Source of the DNA: Bacteroidales bacterium WCE2004
Lineage (GTDB): Bacteria > Bacteroidota > Bacteroidia > Bacteroidales > UBA932
Assembly: GCA_900167895.1 (NCBI GenBank)
Contig: FUZR01000002.1
Span: 248,001 to 312,000, forward strand
Length of the DNA: 64,000 nucleotides
Direction of reading: 5' to 3'
Positions 14,152 to 23,100 of this stretch are shown here, one piece after another. Every line of letters begins with the position of its first letter. Position 1 is the stretch's first letter. Made by a program: the position numbers and the translations under genes. Below the pieces are notes generated by a model. The model made no database searches. It worked only from the letters and a program-made list of their open reading frames with translations, and was not told the origin of the DNA.

Positions 14152-15420
14152 ATGAAGATATGCGTAGGACTGTCCGGAGGCGTTGACTCCAGCGTGGCCG
14201 CCTGGCTGCTCAAGCAGCAAGGCTACGACGTGTTTGCCATGTTCATGCAGAACTGGCACGACACGGAGGGGACGCTGCACGGCGACTGCGAGTGGGAAGA
14301 GGACCGCTTCGTGGCCGAAATGGTGGCCCGCAAGATCGGTATCCCCTTCTATTTCATTGACTTGAGCAAGCAGTACCGCCAGCGCGTGGTGGACTATATG
14401 TTCGACGAATACGCCAAGGGCCGCACCCCCAACCCGGATGTCCTCTGCAACCGCGAGATCAAGTTCGACGCCTTCCTGCAGGCGGCGGAGAAGCTGGGCG
14501 CGGACTATGTGGCCACGGGCCACTACTGCCGCAAGGAGACGCTTCCCGACGGCACCTGCCGCATCCTGGAGGGCGCCGACCCCAACAAGGACCAGAGTTA
14601 TTTCCTCTGCCAGCTCACGCAGGAGCAGCTCGCCAAGGCCATGTTCCCCATCGGCGACATCTGCAAGCCGGAGGTCCGGCGCATCGCCAAGGAGGCGGAC
14701 CTCCCGTCCGCCGACAAGAAGGATTCCCAGGGCATCTGCTTCGTGGGCAAGGTGGACCTGCCGGTCTTCCTGCAGCAGAAGCTCAAGAGCGTCGAGGGCG
14801 ACGTGGTGGAGGTCTACGGCGCCTACTACGCCGACTCGGCGAAATACGCCCGCGACAAGGAACTGGAGGGCAAGGGCACGGACCTGACGGACAGCGAACT
14901 GCTGGAGCTCTCCACCCCCTTCGACTACGCCGACATCCGCTTCGAGACGGAGACCTACCGCTCCGGCAAACACCACGTCAAGAAGACGCGCGACAAGGAG
15001 AATCCCTGGGCGAAGCGCATCGGGCGCCACGAAGGCGCGCAGTTCTACACCATCGGCCAGCGCAAGGGCCTGGGCATCGGCGGCCACGCCAATCCCGTGT
15101 TCGTGCTCGCGACCGACATCGACCGCAACATCATCTATGTGGGAGAAGGAGAGAACCACCCCGGCCTGCTGCGCAAGTGCCTGCACATCGCGCCGGACGA
15201 GATCCACTGGATCCGGCCGGACCAGGCGATGCAGGTCGGCGGGCAGCGCCGCTACCGCGTGCGCATCCGCTACCGCCAGCCGCTGCAGGACGCCACGCTC
15301 CTGATGCGGGAGAACGGCCTGTTCATCCTGTTCGACCAGCCGCAGCGCAGCATCACGCCCGGCCAGTTTGCGGTGTGGTATGCCGCCGACGGCGAGATGC
15401 TCGGCAGCGGCGTCATCTAG
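14152..15420 (+). CDS. mnmA: tRNA-specific 2-thiouridylase MnmA
   Basis: ATP-dependent 2-thiolation of U34 in tRNA Glu, Gln and Lys. The PP-loop SGGVDSS is at 8-14, the catalytic cysteines are in VLCNREIKFDAF and SQGICFVGK, and QFYTIGQRKGLGIGG is the central-domain signature. At 422 aa it is longer than the ~360-370 aa of E. coli MnmA. The extra ~60 residues lie around 220-290 (YYADSAKYARDKELEGKG and following), an insertion that I believe is common in Bacteroidetes orthologs. Strong own promoter; the following gene is convergent 3 nt away. Confidence 0.95.
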   Translation: MKICVGLSGGVDSSVAAWLLKQQGYDVFAMFMQNWHDTEGTLHGDCEWEEDRFVAEMVARKIGIPFYFIDLSKQYRQRVVDYMFDEYAKGRTPNPDVLCNREIKFDAFLQAAEKLGADYVATGHYCRKETLPDGTCRILEGADPNKDQSYFLCQLTQEQLAKAMFPIGDICKPEVRRIAKEADLPSADKKDSQGICFVGKVDLPVFLQQKLKSVEGDVVEVYGAYYADSAKYARDKELEGKGTDLTDSELLELSTPFDYADIRFETETYRSGKHHVKKTRDKENPWAKRIGRHEGAQFYTIGQRKGLGIGGHANPVFVLATDIDRNIIYVGEGENHPGLLRKCLHIAPDEIHWIRPDQAMQVGGQRRYRVRIRYRQPLQDATLLMRENGLFILFDQPQRSITPGQFAVWYAADGEMLGSGVI

Positions 15421-15423
15421 CGA

Positions 15424-17385
15424 TTATTCCTCGAAACAATATCCGAAACCGGCCCGGCTCACCAGATGCGGGGCGTAGGGACCGATGCGCTTGCAGATAC
15501 GCGTGACGCAGGCATCCACGGTGTGCTCGCCGGCCGTCACGTCGCCCGGCCAGATCTGGGCCAGCAGTTCCTCGTGCGAGAAGGCCCGTCCCAGATTCTC
15601 CAGGAAGAGCTTCAGCATCTCGTATTCGGACCGGCCAAACGACACCGGCTCGCCGTCCACGGTGACCGTCCTGGCGTCGGTGTCGATCTGGATGCCGCGG
15701 AAGCGGATACCGTTGCGGGCCACGCCCAGGCGGGCCTCCGCCACGTTGATGACGTAGTCGCCCGTCTTCTCGAACTCGTTGACGAGGTCCATGTAGACGG
15801 TGCCGCTGTCGTAGCCGTAGGCACGCTTGTCGAGGTTGTCGATATTCTGCTGCTTGAGGGCGTTGCGCAGGCTGTTGATCCGGGATTCGATCTCCTCGGA
15901 GAAGGAGATGTCGTAGTCCTCGCGGTGGCCGTCCAGCAGGGTGTTCATGCGCGTGAGGGACTGGTCCACCAGGGACATCATCCCGGCCACGCCCTCCTCC
16001 TGGTCCTCGGTGAAGACGACCTTGTTGTCGCGCTTGCGGCGCAGGATGCGGGCGAGGTTGTAGCAGCTGTCGCCGATGGACTCCAGCTCGCCGATCTGGC
16101 GCAGCATGGAGCGGATCTTCTCCTTGGACTCGTCGGACAGGTGCGCGTCGCCCACCAGGCCGATGTAGCGGCCGATTTCGTTCTCCATGCGGTCGCTGAT
16201 GTCCTCGTATTTGCGGATGCGCTCGAAGAGCTTCTGGTATTCGTTTTCGTCCTCCAGCGTATAGAGGTCGCGGACCATGCCGAACATGCGCTGCATGCGG
16301 ATGCCGAAGATGGCGATCTCCTTCTGCGCCTGCAGGAGGGAGATTTCCGGGGTCTTCATCAGGCCGCCGCGGATGTACTGCAGGCGGAACTCGTCGTCCT
16401 CCTCCGCCTTCTTCGGCTGGATGAGGCGGCAGACCAGTTTCTCGATCTGCGGCACGAAGCCGATGAGCAGGGCCGTGTTGATGACGTTGAATCCCGTGTG
16501 GAAAGCCGCCAGCACGAAATTCAGGCGGACCCGGTCGATGCCGTCCGCCGTCGGGTCGACGCCGACGACGTGGCAGATCAGCCGGACGAACGGGAAGAAG
16601 AGGATCAGCACCCAGATCACGCCGAAGACATTGAACACCAGGTGCGCGAGGGCGGTGCGGCGCGCCTGGACGTTGGCGCTCATCGCGGCCAGGTTGGCCG
16701 TGAGCGTGGTGCCGATGTTCTCACCCATGACCAGGGCGATGCCCTGGTAGATGGAAATCGCTCCGGTGGAGCACAGCACCATCGTGATGGCCATCAAGGC
16801 CGCCGAACTCTGCACCATGGCCGTCAGGACCGTGCCGATGAGCAGGAAGAGCAGGACGGTGCCGTAGTTGGTATGGAAACTCTCGAAGAAGGCGACGACT
16901 TCCGGCTTGCTGGCCAGGTCCATCTCGGTGCCCGTCTGGCGCAGCATGCCGAGGGCAAAGAGGAGGAAGGACAGGCCGAAGAGGAAATCGCCGATGTAGC
17001 GGTGCTTGCCGAGCTGGATCAGCACGATGCCGACCAGGAACGCCGGCCAGACCAGATTGGCGACGTTGAAGGAGAAGCCCGCCGACATGATCCAGGCGCT
17101 CATCGTGGTGCCGATGTTGGCACCCATGATGATGGAAATGGCCTGGGTGAGCGTGAGGAGCGCCGCATTGACGAAGGAGACGGTCATGACCGTCGTAGCG
17201 GCGGAAGACTGTACTGCGACCGTGACCAGTGCTCCTGTCATCACTCCGGAGAAACGGTTGGTGGTCATCGCACCGAGCAGGTGGCGGAGCTGGGGGCCTG
17301 CCATCTTCTGCAGGGCTTCGCTCATCACCTTCATTCCATAGATCAAGAGGGCAATCGAGCCGAGAAGTTTCAGTACAATCAGCAT
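15424..17385 (-). CDS. Na/Pi cotransporter with PhoU-like domain fused to a PhoB-type winged-helix DNA-binding domain
   Basis: 653 aa. Residues 1-310 are a NptA-type Na+/phosphate symporter with two inverted repeats, each bearing the signature QSSA (VAVQSSAATTVM and MVQSSAALMAIT). Residues ~345-555 are a helical PhoU-like domain. Residues ~563-653 (15424-15699) look like an OmpR/PhoB-family winged helix: TVTVDGEPVSFGRSEYEMLKLFLEN, the HEELLAQIWPG helix, HTVDACVTRICKRIG recognition helix and the final SRAGFGYCFEE wing. Ordinary NptA/PhoU transporters end before this part. The fusion is in one uninterrupted frame. It could couple phosphate flux to transcription from the membrane; this is inference. 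Confidence 0.88.
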   Translation of the reverse strand: MLIVLKLLGSIALLIYGMKVMSEALQKMAGPQLRHLLGAMTTNRFSGVMTGALVTVAVQSSAATTVMTVSFVNAALLTLTQAISIIMGANIGTTMSAWIMSAGFSFNVANLVWPAFLVGIVLIQLGKHRYIGDFLFGLSFLLFALGMLRQTGTEMDLASKPEVVAFFESFHTNYGTVLLFLLIGTVLTAMVQSSAALMAITMVLCSTGAISIYQGIALVMGENIGTTLTANLAAMSANVQARRTALAHLVFNVFGVIWVLILFFPFVRLICHVVGVDPTADGIDRVRLNFVLAAFHTGFNVINTALLIGFVPQIEKLVCRLIQPKKAEEDDEFRLQYIRGGLMKTPEISLLQAQKEIAIFGIRMQRMFGMVRDLYTLEDENEYQKLFERIRKYEDISDRMENEIGRYIGLVGDAHLSDESKEKIRSMLRQIGELESIGDSCYNLARILRRKRDNKVVFTEDQEEGVAGMMSLVDQSLTRMNTLLDGHREDYDISFSEEIESRINSLRNALKQQNIDNLDKRAYGYDSGTVYMDLVNEFEKTGDYVINVAEARLGVARNGIRFRGIQIDTDARTVTVDGEPVSFGRSEYEMLKLFLENLGRAFSHEELLAQIWPGDVTAGEHTVDACVTRICKRIGPYAPHLVSRAGFGYCFEE

Positions 17386-17407
17386 ATCGCAAAAAATTTG
17401 GCGTGTA

Positions 17408-17415
17408 CAAATTTA
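17408..17415 (-). promoter_or_regulatory. -7 box of the Na/Pi fusion gene
   Basis: TAAATTTG on the minus strand, 22 nt before the ATG. No clear -33. Confidence 0.5.
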
Positions 17416-17447
17416 ATGCGAATTTCCGGATTTTGAAAGGGGGAATC

Positions 17448-19067
17448 CTATTCTTCTGCCGCTTTCAGCGAACGGGCCACCGCAGCGGCCACGTTGATGC
17501 CGTCCAGCGCGCTGGAGACGATGCCGCCGGCGTAGCCCGCGCCTTCGCCGCAGGGGTAGATGCCCGGGAGCGAGACGTATTCGAGCGTCTCCGGATCGCG
17601 GGGTACGCGCACGGGCGAGGACGTCCGGGACTCGACCGCCAGCAGGAGCGCGGCGTTCGTATAATAGTTGCGCATCTTCACGCGCGGGAAGGCTTTCTGC
17701 AGGCGCGTGGCGACCATCGGCGGCAGCAGTTCGTGCAGCGGGGCGCTCACCACGCCGGGATGGTAGCTGGTCGGGGGCATGGTCTTGGAGACCTTGCCGA
17801 GGCAGAAATCCTCCATGCGCTGCGCCGGGGCGGCCATCGGGTTGGCCGCGCCCTGCGACTGGGCATAGTCGTACATTTTGCGCTCGACGGCGTGCTGGAA
17901 GTCCATCAGCTTGAAGGGGCCGTCGCCCGGGACGTCTTCCGGCTCGATCTGGACCACGACGCCGGCGTTGGCGAACTTGCCGTTGCGGCCGGAGTTGGAC
18001 ATGCCGTTGAGCACGACGGTGCGCTCTTCGGTCGAAGAAGGCACCAGGATGCCGCCGGGGCACATGCAGAAGGAGAAGACGCCGCGGCCGTCGACCTGCT
18101 CGACGAAGGAGTACTCCGCCGCCGGCACGCCCGGCTTCCACTGTCCGTGGTACTGGCACCAGTTGATCTTCTCCTGCGGGTGCTCGACGCGCACGCCCAG
18201 GGCAAAGCCCTTGGCCTCCAGCGCGCCGCCCGCCGCCTGCAGCATCTCATAGACGTCCCGCGCGGAATGTCCCGTCGCGAGGATCACCTTCCGGGCCTTG
18301 TATTCCTTCCCGTCCGCTGTCTTCACGGACAGGCCTTCACCGTCAGGGATGTGCCCCCGGGCAACTTCGCTCCGCTCATCCCCCCCATTTACGAGGCCAT
18401 GGGTGGCCACGGTTGCCGGGGGCACATCCCTGCACGGCTCGGAAATAGAGACCACGCGGGAATTGAAGTGATATTCGCCGCCCTGGGCGACGATGAAATT
18501 GCGGATGTTCTCGACGATGACGGGCAGCTTGTCGGAACCGATGTGCGGGTGCGCGTCGATGAGGATGTCCTTGGACGCGCCGAACTTCACCAGCTGGTGG
18601 AGCACCTCCCGCAGGTCGCCCCGCTTGGAGGAACGCGTATAGAGCTTGCCGTCGGAGAAGGCGCCCGCGCCTCCCTCGCCGTAGCAGTAGTTGGAATCGG
18701 GATCGACGACGCCGTCGCGCGAGAGCTTCGCCATGTCGAACTTGCGCTCGTGGACGTTCTTGCCGCGCTCCAGGACAATCGGCCGCAGGCCGAGCGTCAG
18801 GAGCTTGAGCGCGGCGAACATGCCGGCGGGACCGGCGCCCACGACGACCACCGGCTCCGCGCCGTGGACGTCCTGATACTCAGGGAGTTCGTACGGCACG
18901 TACGCCTCGTCCGGGCCATAAGCCTCGTACTGATAGCGCCAGACCGGCTCCTTGCGCGCATCGATGGAGCGCTTCTTGAGCACCCATTTCAGGCCGCCGG
19001 CCTTAGCCTCGATCTCCTTGAGGCGCGGTTCCCGCGTGAGCGGGCAGACGATCTCGAATTCTTTCAT
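17448..19067 (-). CDS. FAD-dependent dehydrogenase (COG2509) carrying an in-frame palindromic insertion
   Basis: Flavoprotein of 539 aa. N-terminal RNA-binding-like lead (EFEIVCPLTREPRLKEIEAKAGG), then VVVVGAGPAGMFAALKL (FAD), the GEGGAGAFSDGKLYTR motif, and VILATGHSARDVYEML; the C-terminus PCGEGAGYAGGIVSSALDG binds flavin in relatives. The cellular role of the family is unknown. Around residues 212-241 the protein contains a foreign stretch (CRDVPPATVATHGLVNGGD and onward) encoded exactly by an 89-bp palindromic element (18344-18432). It interrupts the usual link between the strand FNSRVVSI and the strand VKTADGKEYKA, where insertion is likely tolerated as a surface loop. The reading frame is preserved. 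Confidence 0.88.
   Translation of the reverse strand: MKEFEIVCPLTREPRLKEIEAKAGGLKWVLKKRSIDARKEPVWRYQYEAYGPDEAYVPYELPEYQDVHGAEPVVVVGAGPAGMFAALKLLTLGLRPIVLERGKNVHERKFDMAKLSRDGVVDPDSNYCYGEGGAGAFSDGKLYTRSSKRGDLREVLHQLVKFGASKDILIDAHPHIGSDKLPVIVENIRNFIVAQGGEYHFNSRVVSISEPCRDVPPATVATHGLVNGGDERSEVARGHIPDGEGLSVKTADGKEYKARKVILATGHSARDVYEMLQAAGGALEAKGFALGVRVEHPQEKINWCQYHGQWKPGVPAAEYSFVEQVDGRGVFSFCMCPGGILVPSSTEERTVVLNGMSNSGRNGKFANAGVVVQIEPEDVPGDGPFKLMDFQHAVERKMYDYAQSQGAANPMAAPAQRMEDFCLGKVSKTMPPTSYHPGVVSAPLHELLPPMVATRLQKAFPRVKMRNYYTNAALLLAVESRTSSPVRVPRDPETLEYVSLPGIYPCGEGAGYAGGIVSSALDGINVAAAVARSLKAAEE
18344..18432. repeat. In-frame palindromic element (RPE-like) inside the COG2509 gene
   Basis: Left arm 18344-18365 begins CAGGGATGTGCCCCCG; right arm 18412-18432 ends GGGGGCACATCCCTG. 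The arms are perfect inverted repeats of 21 bp except for one extra G (bulge) in the left arm. The 46-bp centre separates them. The element adds about 30 codons without a stop in the host frame, like Rickettsia palindromic elements. No target-site duplication is obvious, and I see no second copy in the window. Confidence 0.85.
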
Positions 19068-19070
19068 ATC

Positions 19071-20093
19071 CTAAAAGTCAGCCATCCGGGACACCGGCGC
19101 CACGTCCAGCGGCGTCCGCTCCCCGGCCAGGTAATGGTAATAGCCGGCGATGGCGATCATCGCGGCGTTGTCGGTCGTAAACTTGAACTCGGGCAGATAG
19201 GTGTTCCAGCCGCGCCTCCGGCCCTCGGCTTCGATCCGCGCGCGCAGGCCGCTGTTGGCGGACACGCCGCCGCCGATCGTGACCTCCTTGATGCCGGTCT
19301 GCTTCGCCGCCTTGACGAGCTTGTCCAGCAGGATGTCGATCAGGGTCTTCTGGAAAGAGGCGCAGAGGTCTTCCTTGTTCTTCTCCAGGAAGTCCGGATC
19401 CTTGGCCATCTCGTCGCGGACGAAATAGAGCAGCGAGGTCTTGACGCCGCTGAAGCTGTAGTCCAGGCCCTCGATGTGGGGCTTGGTAAACTTGAAGCGC
19501 GTCGGGTCGCCCTCCTTGGCGAGGCGGTCGATGATGGGGCCGCCGGGATAGCCCAGGCCCAGCATCTTGGAGCACTTGTCGAAGGCCTCCCCCACCGCGT
19601 CGTCGATGGTCTGACCGAGGATCTCGAAATGCAGCGGGTCGTCCACGCGGACGATCTGCGAATTGCCGCCGCTGACCAGGAGGCAGAGATACGGGAAAGC
19701 GGGCTCGCGCACGGGCTTGTCGGGCTGGCGGATGAAATCGGCCAGCAGGTGCCCCTGGAGGTGGTTCACCATCACGATCGGGATGTCCAACGCCAGGCCC
19801 ATCGCCTTGGCGAAGGAGGTGCCGACCAGCAGCGAGCCGAGCAGGCCCGGGCCGCGGGTGAAGGCGATCGCCGTGAGGTCGGAAGCCTTCACGCCCGCCC
19901 GGGCGAGGGCCTCGCTGACCACCGGCACGATGTTGAGTTCGTGCGCACGCGACGCCAGCTCCGGGACCACCCCGCCGAAGGCGCGGTGGACGTCCTGGCT
20001 GGCAATGACATTGGACAGGAGCCATCCGTCGCGGATGACGGCCGCCGAAGTGTCGTCGCAAGAGGATTCTATGCCGAGTATGATGTCTGCCAT
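19071..20093 (-). CDS. tsaD: tRNA N6-adenosine threonylcarbamoyltransferase TsaD
   Basis: Transfers the threonylcarbamoyl group to A37 of ANN-reading tRNAs (t6A), working with TsaB, TsaC and TsaE elsewhere in the genome. 340 aa, usual length. Landmarks: GIESSCDDTSAAVI at the start, the metal-binding NHLQGHLLADF, LCLLVSGGNSQIV, and the GGGVSANSGLR ATP site near the end. It ends 3 nt before the COG2509 gene, so the two share a transcript. Its product t6A is the substrate of MtaB, encoded 6 kb away. Confidence 0.97.
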   Translation of the reverse strand: MADIILGIESSCDDTSAAVIRDGWLLSNVIASQDVHRAFGGVVPELASRAHELNIVPVVSEALARAGVKASDLTAIAFTRGPGLLGSLLVGTSFAKAMGLALDIPIVMVNHLQGHLLADFIRQPDKPVREPAFPYLCLLVSGGNSQIVRVDDPLHFEILGQTIDDAVGEAFDKCSKMLGLGYPGGPIIDRLAKEGDPTRFKFTKPHIEGLDYSFSGVKTSLLYFVRDEMAKDPDFLEKNKEDLCASFQKTLIDILLDKLVKAAKQTGIKEVTIGGGVSANSGLRARIEAEGRRRGWNTYLPEFKFTTDNAAMIAIAGYYHYLAGERTPLDVAPVSRMADF

Positions 20094-20114
20094 CTTCTTT
20101 TATATTCCAATCTG

Positions 20115-20178
20115 CAAAGATAATAATTATTCCGGGAGCGCCGAGCGATGGAAATGCGCAAACTAATTCTTATATTTG
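20115..20178. promoter_or_regulatory. Divergent -7 boxes of tsaD and the TamB-like gene
   Basis: TATCTTTG on the minus strand (20115-20122) for tsaD, leaving a ~16-nt leader that contains AAAAGAAG before the ATG. TATATTTG on the plus strand (20171-20178) for the TamB-like gene, 13 nt before its ATG. No clear -33 for either. Confidence 0.65.
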
Positions 20179-20191
20179 TAGGATAATCTTT

Positions 20192-23100
20192 ATGTACAGG
20201 AAAAAGGGATATATCGTCGCGCGCATCGTCGGATTTCTGGCGATCCTGGTCATGGGTTTCGTCGTGGCCATCCAGACCCCCTATTTCCAGACCCGCCTCT
20301 CCAAGCTCGCCCTCAACCAGCTGGCCGCCATCATGGACGGCCGCGTGCAGTACGACGAGCTCAAGGTGATGACCTCCGGGGTGCTCGTCATCCGCAACCT
20401 CAAGCTGGTGGACGCCAACCCCTATACCGAAGACATCAACGGTCGCGGCTGGGCCCCGGCCGACACCGTGTTCCGGGCCAAGAGCATCACGGCCACCTTC
20501 TCGCTGGCCGGCCTCTTCCGCAAGGAGGGCCTCCGGCTGGGGCGCGTGACCGTCGAGGACGGCTACTTCCACCTCACTTCGGAGCCGGGCGAATACGCCA
20601 ACAACATCTCCCGCATCTTCCGGCTCAAGCCCTCTGACAAGCCCGCGTCCACGGAAAACATCTTCTCCATCAAGAAGTTCCGCATCAAGAACTTCCGCTT
20701 CCGGATGACGAGTTTCCTGCCCGACAAGGGCACCTACAAGGGCGTCGGCATCAATTTCGAGGACCTGGACGTCACGGCCGACATCAGCGGCCACAACCTC
20801 AAGATGGCGGACGCGATGATGACCGGGACGCTGGACCGCCTCTCCGCCACGGAGAAGTCCGGCTACGCCATCGAGCAGCTCAGCGCCAGCGTCGAGGTCG
20901 GCCGCGGCACGGCCCTCATCGAGGACCTCCGCCTGGACGACCTGTGGTCCGACCTCAACATGCGCATGCTCGCGCTGCATTTCAACAAAGAGATCCCCGG
21001 CTTCGTCGAAGGCGTGCGCCTGGAAGGCGAATTCATGCGTTCGCGCGTCGCCTTGCAGACCATCGCCTATTTCGCCGGCTCCTTCGACGGGAGCCCGACC
21101 GCGCTTGACATCCGGCGCGGCCGCGTCGATGGTCCGGTCAGCGACCTGACCATCGACCGGCTCGCCTTCACCGAACTTTCTTCCGGCGTGTCCACCGTGC
21201 TCAACGGCCGCGTCGCCGGCCTGCCCGACATCCCCGGCCTGACGCTCGACGTCGCCGTCCAGGACCTCACGGGCACCACCACGGCCTTCTCCAAGCTGAT
21301 CGCCGGCGTGACCGGCAAAGCCGCCCCGGACCTCAGCCGTTTCGCCCGCGGCGTTCCGCTTACCCTGCAGCTCAGGGCGCGCGGTCCCATGGCGCGGCTG
21401 AACGTCGAAGGTAGCATGAAGAGCTCTTCCGGCGACTTCGCCGTGAGCGGAGACATCTTCAACCTCGCCCAGCCGGGCAAGGCACTCGAGACGGCGCTCA
21501 GCATCGGCACGCGCGAGCTGGACCTCGGCGACTTCCTCGGCATCCCTTCCCTCGGTCCCGTCACGATGCACACCCGCGCCCATGCCAGACTGGCCGCGGG
21601 CGGCCAGCCGAACGCCGGCATCGACACCCTCCACATCGAGAAATTCCACGCCCTCGGGCGCGATTTCCATAACATCGACGTGTCCGGCTCCCTGCAGGAC
21701 GGCACGGCGCGCGGCCACATCGTGAGCCACGATCCCGCGCTCCGCCTGAATCTCGTCGGCATGGTCGACCTCGAGCCCCGCGCCAGCGGCGCCCGCTACC
21801 GGCTGGGCGGCAACCTCCACGACGTGGACCTGTCAGCCCTGGGCATCGAGGGCGCCCCCGTTTCCCGCGTCTCCACCCATCTCTTCGCCAACCTGGTGCA
21901 GAAAGACGGCCGTTTCGACGGCGAGGCCTGGCTGCACGACCTCCAGCTGACCAACGACAAGGGCACGCACGCCGTCGGGAACATCGACCTGAAGGCCGAC
22001 ACGGACGGCGCCGAGCAGCGGCTCCGCCTGAGCGCGCCGTTCCTCGATGCCAGTTTCCGCGGCGACTCCCCGGTCGGCGACTTCATCACGGACATCCAGG
22101 ACATCACCCTGCGGCGGGACCTCTCCGCCCTCTATACGGACCACCGGCCGGCCGGTGATTCCGGCGAATATGACGTGGAGATGAATTTCCACGACACGCG
22201 CGACCTGCTTGCGCAGATCCTGCCCGGCCTCTACATCGCCAACGGCACCAGAATCGACCTCACCGTCCGTCACAATGTCCTGGACGGCCAGGTCGTGTCC
22301 GACCGCCTTGCTTACGGGGCCAACTACCTGCGCAACGTACAGGTCCACTTCGACAACCGGAAGGAGGCGCTCTCGGCGCAGATTGCCAGCACCGAGCTGC
22401 GCGCCGGCTCGCTGGCGATGCTCAACCCCGCCATCTACGCAGGCGCGGACGACAACGCCCTCTCGCTGGGCGTCCGCTACGACAGCTTCGGCGGCGCGGC
22501 CGGCGAGGCATCCATCCACCTCGACGGCGAAGTCAGCCGCGACGAAGACGGCGTCCTGGAGGTATACGCGCATCCCAGCAACTCCTTCCTGACCACGGGA
22601 GACGAGACCTGGCGCTTCGACGAATCCGCGCTCGTCCTGCACGGCGGCGACCTGCATCTGGACCGCCTGCGGCTCTATAACGGCCCGCAGAGCCTGACCG
22701 TGGACGGCGGCTTCTCCGCCGGCCGCACCGATACCCTCTCCCTGCAGATGGACCGCTTCAACCTCGCGCTGCTGGACGAGTTCCTCCCGTCCAGGATCGG
22801 CATCGAGGGCCAGATGAACGGCTCCGCCACCCTGGCCTCCGGCCCGGACGGCATCGCCGGCATGCTCATGGATTTCCGCGTCGACACGCTCCGCCTGGCC
22901 GGCACGGACGCCGGCGCGCTCCAGCTGACCAGCACGATGCACGAAGACGGCCAGGTCCTCGGCCTGCGCGTCACCGACCGCATCGCCAGCCACGAAGCCC
23001 TGCGCGCCGAGGCCTCCTATTTCCTCGAAGAGAAACGCATCGACGGCCACGCACATTTCAACGCGTTCCCGCTCAACGTCGCTTCCTCCTTCCTGCAGGA

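Noticed and set aside
15424..15699. Separate downstream response-regulator gene or frameshifted remnant instead of a fusion
   Set aside because: The winged-helix part is in the same frame as the transporter with no stop, no receiver domain and no start codon context of its own.
17229..20123. Open frame of 964 codons on the plus strand
   Set aside because: Antisense to the Na/Pi fusion, COG2509 and tsaD genes; composition is the same His/Ala/Val-rich shadow type.
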